Positions 12,325-23,564 of a stretch of 64,000 nucleotides of DNA are shown piece by piece. The stretch is taken from NCBI RefSeq assembly GCF_029227915.1, contig NC_079884.1, positions 7,874,001 to 7,938,000 of the forward strand, read 5' to 3'. The translations under genes were made by a program, and so were the position numbers. The notes beneath the pieces were generated by a model. The model was given only the letters and a program-made list of their open reading frames with translations, did not search any database and was not told where the DNA came from. Source of the DNA: Hydractinia symbiolongicarpus (lineage: Eukaryota; Cnidaria; Hydrozoa; Anthoathecata; Hydractiniidae). Every line of letters begins with the position of its first letter. Positions within the stretch are counted from its first letter, which is position 1.

Positions 12325-14544
12325 GCCTGTTCCTATTAAAGATTGGCTATTCGATAATGCCCGTAGAAAAATCCAGAGGCAGAATAAAAATGAAAAGGAA
12401 GCATCATTTGAATTTTGATAACGTCAGTAACCAATCAAAAAAAAGAATTAGAGCCTTGTTTTCACGGTGCATGTAATGTGTAGATGTTAAAACGCTGATC
12501 AAAATAATGTATAGGATCATATGCTTTCGACGAACGGCTAAGGAGATATAAGGGTTTAAAAATTTTGCTGACGTCAGCAATGGCCCGTCTAAACCCAAAA
12601 CTTTTTTTTTGGAATTTGTATACCTGTTGCCTTCATCTTGAAACACTGATCAAGAAAATGCATAGGATCATGTACTTTTGACAAACAGTTGCAGATATAT
12701 TAAGGTTTAAAGGTTTTTTGATGACGTCATCAATCCCTCCATTCCAAAACGATTCAGGGAACCAGGTTTGGAAAATTTACCCAAATTGATCCCAGGTTGT
12801 CCCTAGTTACTCACGCAGTGAAAAAGCATTGCCGTCACCGCCTCGTTTCCAAGTCATATAATTTAACATTTCAGACATACATTTTTCACCAACTTCAAAG
12901 AAAATTTCGGTGACTTCAAAAAAAATTAACACATCCACTATGACCGTCACATACACTTCGTATTATTATATAAGATAAATCCATAAAAAAACGTACCTCA
13001 ATAAAAGTGAGTTTAAAGGCCTTATGGTGGCATGAATAGAATTTATTTCTTCATGCCACAATTGTACCTATACTCTCTGCCAGCAAATGTCACGTGACTT
13101 TTAAACCAATTACAGGTCCATTTTTTTTCTAATTTAAACCTTTTATATTGTGCAGTTTTAGGAGAGTTCGGAGTGTGCCAAATCGACGGTAACGGCGCAA
13201 AAAACATCAGGGCTGTTGAACAAAAAACTTAACATTTTATTAAAACATTATATACCATGTATAATTTATTCTGTGGTACTAAAAGACTACTGAAAAAAAA
13301 TGTATTTTATATCATTTATTCCATAAATAGCTGTAATAAAATCCCACAAATAATAAACTGAGAGTACAATGACAAAATAGCACCTTCCTTCTTCTCGATA
13401 AAATTTAAATGAGAACAATGAGTTTGCGAGCGTTGCATTTCAGGCGCAATTCAGGCAGTTTTGGATGGGTTCAGGCTCTTCTGGGCGTTTACAGACGAAA
13501 ACCTTAAAAACCCCGAAAAAATTTCAGCTGCTGCCCTCACATATACGGCGCTTTCAGCAAGTCTGCACCCTTGTGGAGAGTTTTGGTCAAAGAAACTAGT
13601 TTACCTAATAGTTAGCTTTTTAGATATGCATTCCGTTGTTTACATTTTCAGTGGTAAGCTCCTGCCGGCTTTGCCATTTGTGTGGCAGGAAAATATATAG
13701 GGGCGCTAGGTGAGGCAAAGTAATTATCAGTCTATTTCTTTACAAAAAGGCATTTAAAAGACTTTAAGGACAGTTCGATTTGCTAGCTAGCAACAAAGTC
13801 ATAAAGCAGCTATAGTTAGTTAGCAGGGCTAACTTTGACTCATATGTCACAGAGCCAGATGTTTCATACGCTTAGATGCCATAGTTAAATAAAAAAAGCA
13901 AATTTTTGCAACATAATTACCATATTGAAAATCATAGCTCGACAACTATAGCAGAGCAGAGCAGACGTTTGTTTCGCTGCTGCACCGACGCAGCCATTTT
14001 TAAATTTTATATCACGAGATTTTCTTATCGGATTTCCTGTTTGGATTTCGTGAAAGTCGGATTTGCGAAAGTCGCCTAAAACGATATCGTCGTCAAACCG
14101 TGTCAAGAAAAAATCTTTTCTTATGACTATGCAGTAACAAAAGAACCAGCGCTGCTTACATTTGAATATCCTTGTCCCCGGGGTTTGTTGCCTGATGCCA
14201 AAGCCGCTAGCGCTGACATGTTTAAAAAGTTAAGAATCCCTGGAAACGTTGAGATTTGAAAAAAACACATGCGCCAAAGACTTGATTGATAGATAGATAT
14301 TTCGCCTAAGTTACATGAATATATTAGTTTTCAATATAAATGGAAAGTAGAAAACATTATCATATTTTATCACCAAGCCCCAAAGTAAGCTAAACAATAT
14401 GGAGTCACTTAACAAACGCTACTCTTAATATAGAAAATAGTGATAGTATATAATTAAATAAAAGAAGAGTTAAAACGTTATTGCTTAAAAATATGTAGCT
14501 TTGTCAATGGCGACATTAAGAAATTCCAATTTGCTCATAGCCAT

Positions 14545-14915
14545 CCTCGTCTCCAGGGTTTGTTGCCTATGTCAAATCCACTAGCGCTTACTTGAAGGCC
14601 AAACAAGTTTTTTTGTCGCCGGCCTGATTTCGCCAGCCTTTGCCAAAAAGGCAAAAAACTCCTTGGGACAGGATTTTTTTCTTTTAATATTAAAAAAGCT
14701 TTCTATAGGAAAGGACTTCTGCAAGAAGAATGTAATTTTGGTGAAGTAAGATTGATATTAATATAGTTGGGTTTTGAACTTCTAATAGTCAGAGTATTTT
14801 TAGAGATACGGATTTTGTGCTTGAAGGTAATATGCGATAATATAGATGCTAAGCAAGGACAAGGTCAAGTAAGCGCTAGCGGCCCTGCCATAGTAAGAAA
14901 AACCCTGGGGGCGAG
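14545..14915. mobile_element. Copy of the terminal-inverted-repeat element in the right repeat arm
   Basis: Same element as 2214-2584, carried along by the large duplication (offset 12331). It has the same CTAGCGCT-containing ends and no coding capacity. Confidence 0.5.
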
Positions 14916-16469
14916 AATGAAGCAAGAAATGAGTCAATCGTTTTTTCGGAAATGTTCACTACAATTCTTTACAAGACAATGCGTGTTACCACAATAACAA
15001 CAACAGCATGGAATTTCTTGGGAATTTCCCACATGTGTACTAAGCTATTTCGTATGTTTAGAACGTTATTGCGCATGGGAATAAATTTATGGCGCATCTT
15101 AGTTTGTGCAACACTGTTATGTAAGACTCCATGTATATACGAGGAACTTTTATTGCGGTTCGAAACCTCATTTCGGGTCCATGGAAGGGCTTAAACATAA
15201 TACTTTTTAAAGCAAATAAATACATTTTCCTTTTTATAAAATAGTTTATTGTTATGTATTAATAGTGCATACAGTTAGACGGAATTAGCGTTTCATTATA
15301 AAAGATATATCATTAAAGGCCTTTTTCAATAAATACAGCACACTCTAATTTCCGTTAGTCATCTCAACATAAGTGATAACAAAGAAATATGCAAAGTAAA
15401 TTGTTACAGTTTCGACATTGCATAAATCTCAGTGTAAATATAAATATATTGGATAAAGAAATTTAATCGTTGCAGAAAAGTTAATCGAAGCTAATTAATA
15501 ACAAAAAAGGGTGGTACCATCAATTCTTTTCACTACTTTTAATTATTAATACTCGCAAAATTCGAACAGAAATATCAAATTCCAGTCCAACTAAAAATTT
15601 AACAGAAATTCGGTTATTATATATTGTTATTGATTTCCGTCGCCGCTATGCCGCTTATTTTATATATAGCTAAGTGAGAAAGGTGTGCTGGCTAGCTAGC
15701 TATCTCAATTTTTGGTGCTGACTTGGATCTCCTTTTGATTGGTGCTGACATACCTTTCATGAAATTACTTACTTGCTAGATAGCTATGGAGCTAGCTACA
15801 CAAAATAGTGCTTTGATTGGAGTGCCTTTTTTTTTAAAGAGCAAGCAACAAAAACTTTTATCCTGTCTTGCGTAGTTCTTCCATGACTGGACACTCAACT
15901 CCTGTTCTTATGGGAAAAAGGGGGGCTGAAAATGACTTCCAAATGACACTTTGTGGGACTACTTCTATCAGATAAAAAGATATATATTCGCACAGGATTT
16001 TTTTTATATTTTTTGCAAAAAAGTTGTCGAAACGTGACAAAAATTTATTGTTGCTTGCACTGAGCAGTTGGTGAACTGGTAATTAACCTGTAACAATATA
16101 TAGTTAGCCGATGCAGGATAATTAGATGCTACGCCTAGTATAATTAGCCGTTAAAAGCTTCTTTGTGTTCTTTACAGCTAACTGCGTCTTTTCCATGTTT
16201 TTTCTTGAAATCAAAACAGCTTTGTTGTAATAATATAGACGACATATGTACTGCTAGCTACAGTAAAATTGTATCTATTTTGCAAAATCGTTTCTTGTTC
16301 TTTTTCTTGGTTTTGATTGAAGAACAACTTTATGTTGATCTATGTAAATATAGCTGGCTATGGGGAGATCGATAACGAAGAAAAGTGAAAATTTAAGTAA
16401 AAAGATATATAAGTAGCTGTATAAGCGGCTAATTATACTGTACGCACCGTATATATAATTATTCTGCAT

Positions 16470-16661
16470 AGATAAATAGAATGTCTGTATATTTTATATG
16501 GCTAGCCTTACAAATCCTGTCTATTATTTCCAGGAAAGGTCATAGCTTAGATAGGGATTCTAGTCTGGGCTATGGTAGCATAATATTGAATTGCGCCAAG
16601 AGGAATCGAACCCTGTTCTCCCGCACAAAGTGCAGAGTTATAACCACCAAGCTATGGCTCC
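16470..16661 (-). mobile_element. Duplicate copy of the shortened tRNA-derived SINE
   Basis: Same SINE as 4139-4331, in the right arm of the large repeat. It differs by two single-base deletions, and its B-box is intact. Confidence 0.7.
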
Positions 16662-17274
16662 ATTGAAAACGGTGAACTATTCTGTTACTGGCTAATTATC
16701 AGTTCTCCTTGGGCCTAATTTGCTTGAAAATCTTTCTTGAGATCAACCCAAAGTATCACAAAATATTTTTCTAAGATTTCTTAAAAATGACTTGATTTTT
16801 AAAAATCTCACGAAATATACCTGTGCATCACGTCGCATGGATTTGTATCTTTGTATTAAATTCCCTAAATCAAAGAGGCAAAGAGAGGTTAAAAAGAGAC
16901 AATATTTAAACAACCTGGTTTTAATGCAGTTTATGGTTAAATTGTATTCTTTTTTCTTATTTTTAAAGCGTACTTTCCTTTTCAGATCAGCTATTATCTA
17001 ACCTTGCACCATCACCATTTTGAAAAATGTTTCAACAAGAGAGTAAATTTTGAAGGCCTAAATACTGAAATGCTAGTATGTATTTTTTGCTGAATTAATA
17101 AACAATGAACTACTTCATCATTCAAATTGAGCTCGTTCAGAAGTTATTATATTCGAATCGTCCAGTTTCTACATAACAAGATTTGTATTCTGGAATTTCC
17201 AGAATTTTCCTGATCACTTTTAAAAATATCCAGTTAAAATTTTAACTGTTATTGTAGAATACTTCATATAGCTA

Positions 17275-17460
17275 TGTAAAATTTTTATTTTTTATTTATT
17301 GAGTTGTATTTTAACATTGCAGGTTAGTTACAAAAATAGTTAGGAATCGTGATACTTGTGATTTATTTACCCATAATTCTCCGTTTTCACGGTCTACTTT
17401 AAATTTCAAAATCTTTCAGGCTAATGATGGAAATCTTAAAGCCACAGGGCTTCTTATTTT
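17275..17460. repeat. Left arm of a ~180-bp inverted repeat flanking the transporter gene
   Basis: The reverse complement of 20730-20915 aligns here with roughly 80% identity. Shared blocks include ATTTATTGAGTTGTATTTTA, CCATAATTCTCCGTTTTCA and AAATCTT..AGCC. This arm begins at the transporter stop codon and covers its presumed 3' UTR, including AATAAA-type signals on the minus strand. Confidence 0.75.
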
Positions 17461-18836
17461 CTTTGACGAACGGATATTAAATGATAGATCAACACCACGA
17501 TTGTCCATACACTAAAAACCATTCCTACTATTCTAAAGAAATATCGCCCACCGTAAATTTCATATAAATATCCACCAACGAAAATAGCTATGGCAGGTCC
17601 TAATGCGTAGTGGATGCTATTGAGCAACCCAATCATAGTACTTCTTACTTCCCTTTCAGTTATCGTGGTCACCTTTTCTATAGCTGATGTCCAAAACAAC
17701 GCAACGCCTAAGCATTTCATGCCTTGTAATGGTAAAACAAGCCATGGATTTTCCACATATGAGATCAAAATATATCTAATAGCGTGGGAAAGAGAAGCTA
17801 TTATTGTGGCTGGCATAGTGCCACCGAGAAACTTGATTATACTTGAAGAGAATGCAAGAAACACCAATTCAGTCGCACATGCTACTGTCATGGATACTCC
17901 CATGATTAATTTCGTTGAGTTCATATATTCTTCCATGAGCAAATAAACAAATCCAAAGTTAATTCCAGTTGCTATGGAGTTGACAACAACAGTTAGAAAG
18001 AACATCCAATTTTCTTTATTTTTCAGCACTACAAGCACCTGTGAAAATACCTGATTATTAGACTTGTTTGGGTTGGTTTGCCAATCTCCTTGATTGAATA
18101 AAATCAAACCAACTGGGATTAAAAGAAGAATTGAAGGTAAAAATACAAAAAATATGGCTGTGTATTTTGACATGTGTTCAGGAGTGTAGTTATCGGCAGC
18201 ATATCCTGCTAAAAGATTTGCCAAACCAAAGCCTATCGATCCCATCATTCGTTGACGTCCATATGTCGCGTCATTTTGACTTGATTTTACGACATTAACG
18301 ACGGCAGAATCAACATAACCGATTAAGGGGTCATCAAATGGTGCAGAAATTGACCCTATCACCAACATGGCGTAGAAGACGTGTGTTGATGATGTATTTG
18401 TGTCATCGATAGCGTTCGGTTGAACTTCTTTTCCGTTGCATGCAAAATATTTAGCAATCCATGGACTAGGAAATATAAATAAGGCAGTGCCTAAACATAG
18501 AACTACAAATATTACTCTTCTGTAGCCTGTATAATCTGCTAACAATCCCCAAATTGGTCCTACACACATTGTTATAAGCAAACGTGTTCCATATATAAGA
18601 CCAGCTTGACTTGTAGTGAGACCAACTGATATTAGAAATGTGTTTATGTATGGCATATAACTTCCAAAATAAGCGAAAACAAGAAGATAAACTAATTTAG
18701 ATGGAATCATGCGTTGATCGATGATATCACTATGTTTATCTGTATGATTTTCCAAGCTATCCTCATCTATAAGGAATGCTTCATGCTCTTTACAATCCAT
18801 ATTCTTTACCACAAGAACTTGATATGATTGTTGCAT
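17454..18836 (-). CDS. MFSD6-like major facilitator superfamily transporter (intronless)
   Basis: A 460-residue multi-pass membrane transporter in one uninterrupted frame. The cytosolic N-terminus (1-45) is acidic, and about 12 hydrophobic segments follow from residue 47 to 455. MFS motif A is seen as GLLADYTGYRR (97-107), at the loop between helices 2 and 3. The block YGRQRMMGSIGFG (192-204) and HAIRY (351-355) followed by NPWLVLPLQ are typical of MFSD6 and its LacY-like relatives. A large extracellular loop (about 130-150) carries possible N-glycosylation sites. The substrate is unknown for the family. The start is the first Met in frame; Met13 is an alternative. Possible polyadenylation signals (TTTATT on the plus strand) lie near 17284-17300. 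The absence of introns could be ancestral or mark a retrocopy, and the flanking inverted repeat adds to that suspicion. Confidence 0.88.
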   Translation of the reverse strand: MQQSYQVLVVKNMDCKEHEAFLIDEDSLENHTDKHSDIIDQRMIPSKLVYLLVFAYFGSYMPYINTFLISVGLTTSQAGLIYGTRLLITMCVGPIWGLLADYTGYRRVIFVVLCLGTALFIFPSPWIAKYFACNGKEVQPNAIDDTNTSSTHVFYAMLVIGSISAPFDDPLIGYVDSAVVNVVKSSQNDATYGRQRMMGSIGFGLANLLAGYAADNYTPEHMSKYTAIFFVFLPSILLLIPVGLILFNQGDWQTNPNKSNNQVFSQVLVVLKNKENWMFFLTVVVNSIATGINFGFVYLLMEEYMNSTKLIMGVSMTVACATELVFLAFSSSIIKFLGGTMPATIIASLSHAIRYILISYVENPWLVLPLQGMKCLGVALFWTSAIEKVTTITEREVRSTMIGLLNSIHYALGPAIAIFVGGYLYEIYGGRYFFRIVGMVFSVWTIVVLIYHLISVRQRK

Positions 18837-19372
18837 GAAAAATAATATCTCGCTTCTATTAATTACTCGTTATTTAAACCTGTGGGATATGATATAACAA
18901 TAAAACGTTGGTGTTTTAATCTCAGTTTCCTTTATTACAAGAAATACATTCAAAATGTTTTTACTCAATTACCATCTAACGTTTTTTTTGTCTATTTTAC
19001 GAGAACATGTAGATCATGCGATATTACTAATTATATGCTTTTTATATTTTTTTATTATTTTTATTTTAATAGGTGTGGATGATGATATTTTTCTGTCGTG
19101 AAGAAAGATATCACCTGTTTAAAAAAATTAACCACAATAAAAATGATTTATGAGAAAAGTCGAAAGAGGCTGCAAGATTTCTTTGTTTCACATTTATGTG
19201 CCGCATTATATCAAAATAGACGGAGGCGAATAGTTAGGGCGAATACACATTAGATATACATGATATGGGAGGGCTGAGAGCTTAGAATGTTATCTAGATA
19301 ATGTCTAGGAATCTTTCTAATGATTTTGGACTTCTTTTAACTGATTACAAATATTTAAAAGTTTTTTTCAAA
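18837..19372. other. Transporter upstream region; no gene seen
   Basis: AT-rich DNA 5' of the transporter gene. I see no recognisable exon, repeat or promoter element. Confidence 0.5.
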
Positions 19373-19407
19373 GTGGTATACGGTTAACAATGTTAACCCT
19401 ATACCAC
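19373..19407. repeat. Near-perfect 35-bp palindrome
   Basis: Two 17-base arms (GTGGTATACGGTTAACA and its partner) surround one central base, with one mismatch. It could be a short foldback element or a structured site; function is unknown. Confidence 0.8.
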
Positions 19408-19631
19408 CTTTTTTATTGCGTAATACAATAGAATAAAACAAAATCAAAAAAAAGATGAATGAACTTTTTGAGGAATGGATGGAGAATTGAAAATTTAAGG
19501 AAGGACAACGCAAAGTAGCACAGTAATTAACTTGTCAGTTTACCAAGACATATAAAGAGGAAAATAATTTTTGTCACCTTCTAATAGACGAGCTCAGTGT
19601 GACGTAACAGGGGCGGATCTAGAGATTTTAT

Positions 19632-19680
19632 AGCATGGCTACTAATAAAACTCCTGCGGAGTTTTATTAGTAACCATGCT
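19632..19680. repeat. 49-bp hairpin (23-bp arms)
   Basis: The arm AGCATGGCTACTAATAAAAC, continuing CTCC, is repeated in inverse after a 3-base loop with one mismatch. The flanking GGGGG-rich text suggests the end of a small transposable element. Confidence 0.75.
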
Positions 19681-20002
19681 CCAAAACAGCTGGGGGTTTT
19701 AGGGGGCGCTGTAAGCCCCCTGATGGGGTCCGGAAATTTTGCACAATACGAGCATAAGAAGCCCTCAAATCACTACAAATGCAAAGATAAAGAATCATTA
19801 AAAAACTTATTCTGAGTGCACGTTTCAGGGTTTTTTGTCAAAGATACATGGCTATAAGTTGAAAATACCATATAATACTTCAAGTATCACTAACAAAACG
19901 AAACAAAAATTAATTAATTGAAATTTTATTCTCTGTTTCATCATCCTCCAGTACATTTAGCAGCAACAATCTCTTTGGATATCGAACAGCTAACCTGTTG
20001 AG

Positions 20003-20238
20003 AATTTCATCTGGACGAATATCCATTCGATAATGAATATGAGCTTACGCCACACTTGAAAAACGTTGCTGAATTATATAATAAAGTAAGAAACAGAAAA
20101 AACAAAGTTGAGAGTGGAAGCTTTGAGTATTTCCCTGCCTGCCCCATGGTAGATCTAAGATATGTTTTAAGTCGTCGCAGCGCTGATATCGACCTTTCGC
20201 AAGTACATTTAATGACAGGAGTGACAACAAGAATCTAA
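20003..20238 (+). pseudogene. Coding-like segment, possible exon relic
   Basis: An open plus-strand frame reads plausibly as protein (charged, mixed composition, with FEYFPACPMVDLRYVLSRR-type text) from about 20003 to a stop at 20236-20238. There is no initiating ATG. The only upstream limit is an in-frame stop overlapping an AG at 20001-20002. I do not recognise the family. It may be a relic of a gene or retroelement, and it lies inside the inverted-repeat frame that also holds the transporter gene. Confidence 0.25.
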
Positions 20239-20729
20239 GGAACAAAGAATAATTAATACTGTCAGAAAGAATGAAGTTCTGCAACAGGAATTACCAACAA
20301 TACTTACGATGAATTACGGTAATGTTTTAATTTTGCGTTGAAAACAATAGACATGCGCACTCATTCCTGTAAAATGTAAACAACAGGCCACGGAGGAGGT
20401 CAAATAAATCTAATTAAAAACGAAACAAGTTATTTACTTAAAATTGGTGTAACTATGTTTTAAAGAAAAGAATACTATTGAAAAAATTAATATCAGTGCG
20501 TTTTGGATCTTACCCTTTCAAACAATCTGCATGAATTTTAATAATAGCCACTTGACACCATGACACCTTTTTAGTTACCTACAAAAATGTGTACAAAATT
20601 TACAAAATTCTGCGTCAATTTTTGTAAACATTTACAAATGACATGCGACATTTCTACAACGTATAATTAAGGGGTTCCTAGATCTCTAAAAGCAAAATAT
20701 CTACGCAAATTTTTTTAAAAGATTTAAAA

Positions 20730-20915
20730 GGCAACAAGAAGCCAAGGGCTTGAAGATTTCCGCCATTAGCCTAAAAGATTTTAAAATTTGAAGTTGATCT
20801 TGAAAACGGAGAATTATGGGGTAAAAAAATCATTGAGTATTCCCAATTATTATTGTAACTAACTTGCAATGATAAAATACAACTCAATAAATAAAAAATA
20901 AAATTCATGAGTAAT
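20730..20915. repeat. Right arm of the ~180-bp inverted repeat
   Basis: Partner of 17275-17460 in opposite orientation. On the plus strand it reads like the 3' UTR of the transporter. No transporter coding sequence is recognisable upstream of it, so it may be the remnant of an inverted paralogue. Confidence 0.75.
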
Positions 20916-21068
20916 TAATTAGTTCTGCTGAATATAGCTTTAGTCTACGTGCTTGAAAAATTGTACAGAAAGAAATGACGTAACATCAAAGATGGCGCAT
21001 CATTATAAGACGATCTTCATTATGCTACACTGCACGAGCTTTAACTTTCAATAGCATATAAACTTTAA

Positions 21069-21623
21069 CCCTATTCGGTCCGGGGTTTTTTGAACATACT
21101 ATGACCGGGGGGCGGAATCCGCCCCCAACCTCAATAACTTTTGATAGGGTCGTTTGTTTCTGAAAGTTAAATAAAAGTTATTTAACATATTTTCCGGTTT
21201 TCACGTGGATCGCATAAAAAATTGCCAAAAGTTGCCCGGAAATCTGTTTTTTTTCGATCTTCGGGTAAAATCTGACAAAATCAGGAAATCGGATTAATTA
21301 CGTGTCCAAATTTTGCAAAATGATTCTTCTTAATAAAACAAAGTTGTGCTGCAAGTTTCAAGTTCTAAGGATAATCCTAACAGAAGTTATTAAATTTTCC
21401 ACATTATAAGGATTTCATAGAGATTTTTAGGGGTAGTTTCGAGTAATAGCCAATATCAAAGCCTCCGAAAGGTATGGGACCACAAAATTTGGCATGCAGA
21501 TGTGTGATAGATAAATATTGAAACTCAGTAAGTTTCATAGCCATATAACATAACAATAAGGAGTTATTAAAAAAACCGTGAGGGGGGGGGGCGGAATCCG
21601 CCCCGCCCCCGGACCGAATAGGG
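21069..21623. mobile_element. piggyBac-type MITE
   Basis: A 555-bp element with terminal inverted repeats CCCTATTCGGTCCGGGG, flanked on both sides by TTAA (21065-21068 and 21624-21627). TTAA target sites with CCCT termini are the hallmark of piggyBac. Subterminal G/C-rich palindromes (GGGCGGAATCCGCCC) lie at both ends. There is no transposase frame. Confidence 0.85.
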
Positions 21624-22293
21624 TTAAAATTAAGTATTGTTCATTGGATAATAAAACAATCTGTTGCGCTGTTAGGATTCTTATTGGCAGCCTATCTCTC
21701 TATCTATCTATTTCTTTATCTATCTCCTCAGGTGATTTTAAAGATTCCGCTTTCGCTGGCGGAAATCAAAAAGGTGCAGCACCTCGCGGTAAAACATCTA
21801 AAACAGTTGAAATGGAGTTAACCGGAGCAGTACAATATAACCATCATCTCTCACTTCTGTTATTTGATGTTTAAATTGAAGTATGTTTGAGTCAACTTTC
21901 TGTAATTGAACCCAAATCTCTTGATAATTAGGAATTCCTTGACAACAACCGCTTTATCCAGAAATTCGTTTAACTGAGAAGCCGTATAGCACACAACCTT
22001 TCCAATTTTTTTGGTAGTAACTTCTGAAGCATATACAATGCTAGGGGTTAAAATGTGGTGACTTTTCATCATTTTTAGTTACCTTTAGGATGGTTGCAAA
22101 ATCTTTGGTGTGATATCTCGTTTGTTGTCAAGATGACTCATCGATTAACAGGTGGCCGGAAAAGAAATCGTTCTTGACACGTAAAAAGTGCATCTAGCGC
22201 GTTTTTGATGTTGTTTGCTCGGCCTACAACTCTGCCTAATTGAAGCTTTTGCATACTATTGGCTCCAGAATACTGGCCAACTGATTATGGCCA

Positions 22294-22422
22294 TCTATAT
22301 TAAAATACCCGTATACCCCTGTCCGTCTGTCACGCAAAATGGTACCGAAAGTAGCGAGACGCGCACTATGCGGTTTGAAAAGAACGGATAAACCCGTGGA
22401 TTTTCCACGGGCCACTGACTGG
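22294..22422 (+). mobile_element. Helitron-like mini-element
   Basis: A 129-bp element that starts TCTATATTA after an A, carries a CTGTCCGTCTGTC stretch and a terminal hairpin CCCGTGGATTTTCCACGGG, and ends CTGG before a T. A TC start, 3' hairpin, CTRR end and insertion between A and T are Helitron features. A relative of almost the same length is at 25710-25839. Confidence 0.75.
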
Positions 22423-23564
22423 TTTTATGAAATGCCAAAAAACGAAAATTTTCAGAGTTGTAGGTGTATTTTTCTGATTCGAAGAGTGGCATGAAGACTA
22501 GACCTTTTCGAGCATAGTGTGACTATGGCTTTTTATCTTTTTGGTACAGGCAACAAATCCTGGGGACATAATACATGTCACTCATTATTTCAAAATGAAA
22601 AGGTTAAAAAAAATGTATATTTATTTCTACATATTTATTTTATGTGGTCACGTTTTAATTCGCGTTTTGTGTCACGTGGTGTTTTTTACACAAACATCGA
22701 CGCGCGAAAATCGTGTCATCAGAAAAATGTGTGATCACGAGTCTCACACATTTATTGTCGTCCTGTTGTCTTCTTAAACAGGACATAAAAAACGGGTAAA
22801 AAGCTAAAAAAAATGAAGTCTTTGTAACATTTTCACTTCACAAAGATTCTAGATTTCCTGTCGTAAAAGGTTTAAAAAAACCCTGATTGGAATTTTTAAA
22901 AGAGATTGTTCATATCCCTCGCTTATTCAACAACCCCCCTCCCCCCCCCCGTTCATTACGTCATGGGCGGTAAATTCAGGTCAACCGAAACCCATTAAAT
23001 TAAAAGTCTTGGAAAGATATGATAACATAAATTATTGACAAAAATATCGGACGTGTCAGGATTGTTGTTTGTGGTAAAGTGAAATATACAACAAACTTGA
23101 ATATTTACAAAATATAAAAGAGAAAAGTCTTTTTCGTCGTATTCGTTTTTGAGTAAAACTTTGTGGGACAAAAACTTCACATAAAAAAGCCAAGTATTTT
23201 TCTTATTATTCAAAAGCTATTTAACTCAAAGCATTGAATACCATCCACGCTCATGTACCCAATTATGCTGAAAAAACATATTTTCGTGTCTTATATGATT
23301 TATTTTTCTAAACTTTTTTTTTTCTCGATGTTTAACAGTTTCCACCATTTCATTAATACTTTTAAGAAATGCATAAAAGCTTGGAAATAGATAAAAACAC
23401 TATTTTGCACACAAGTGTCGAAAATTTTGATCCTCAAAACTTTTAAGCAATATAACATTTATGAGGAATTAAATAAACAAAGATTGAAAAGATTTTTTAA
23501 TCACAAAATAGTTTACTGCCAACCACCACTTCTCTACACTATTCTTGTTACGTTGATTATTGAA
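22423..23564. other. Intergenic; C-tract, no gene seen
   Basis: It contains a C/T-rich run near 22931-22950 and otherwise AT-rich DNA downstream of the glutamate receptor stop codon. It probably includes that gene's 3' UTR, but I could not fix a polyadenylation site. Confidence 0.45.

Larger units (their letters stand above)
12325..16935. repeat. Right copy of the ~4.6 kb direct repeat
   Basis: This is a direct-orientation copy of 1-4606. The offset moves from 12324 to 12331 after a 7-base insertion and to 12329 after two single-base deletions, so it is a true second copy and not a window artefact. It ends at TTTATG (16930-16935) and then runs into unique DNA upstream of the transporter gene's 3' end. 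Its left limit is not defined by the window: the sequence before 12325 has no partner here, because the left copy is cut off by the window start. Confidence 0.95.
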
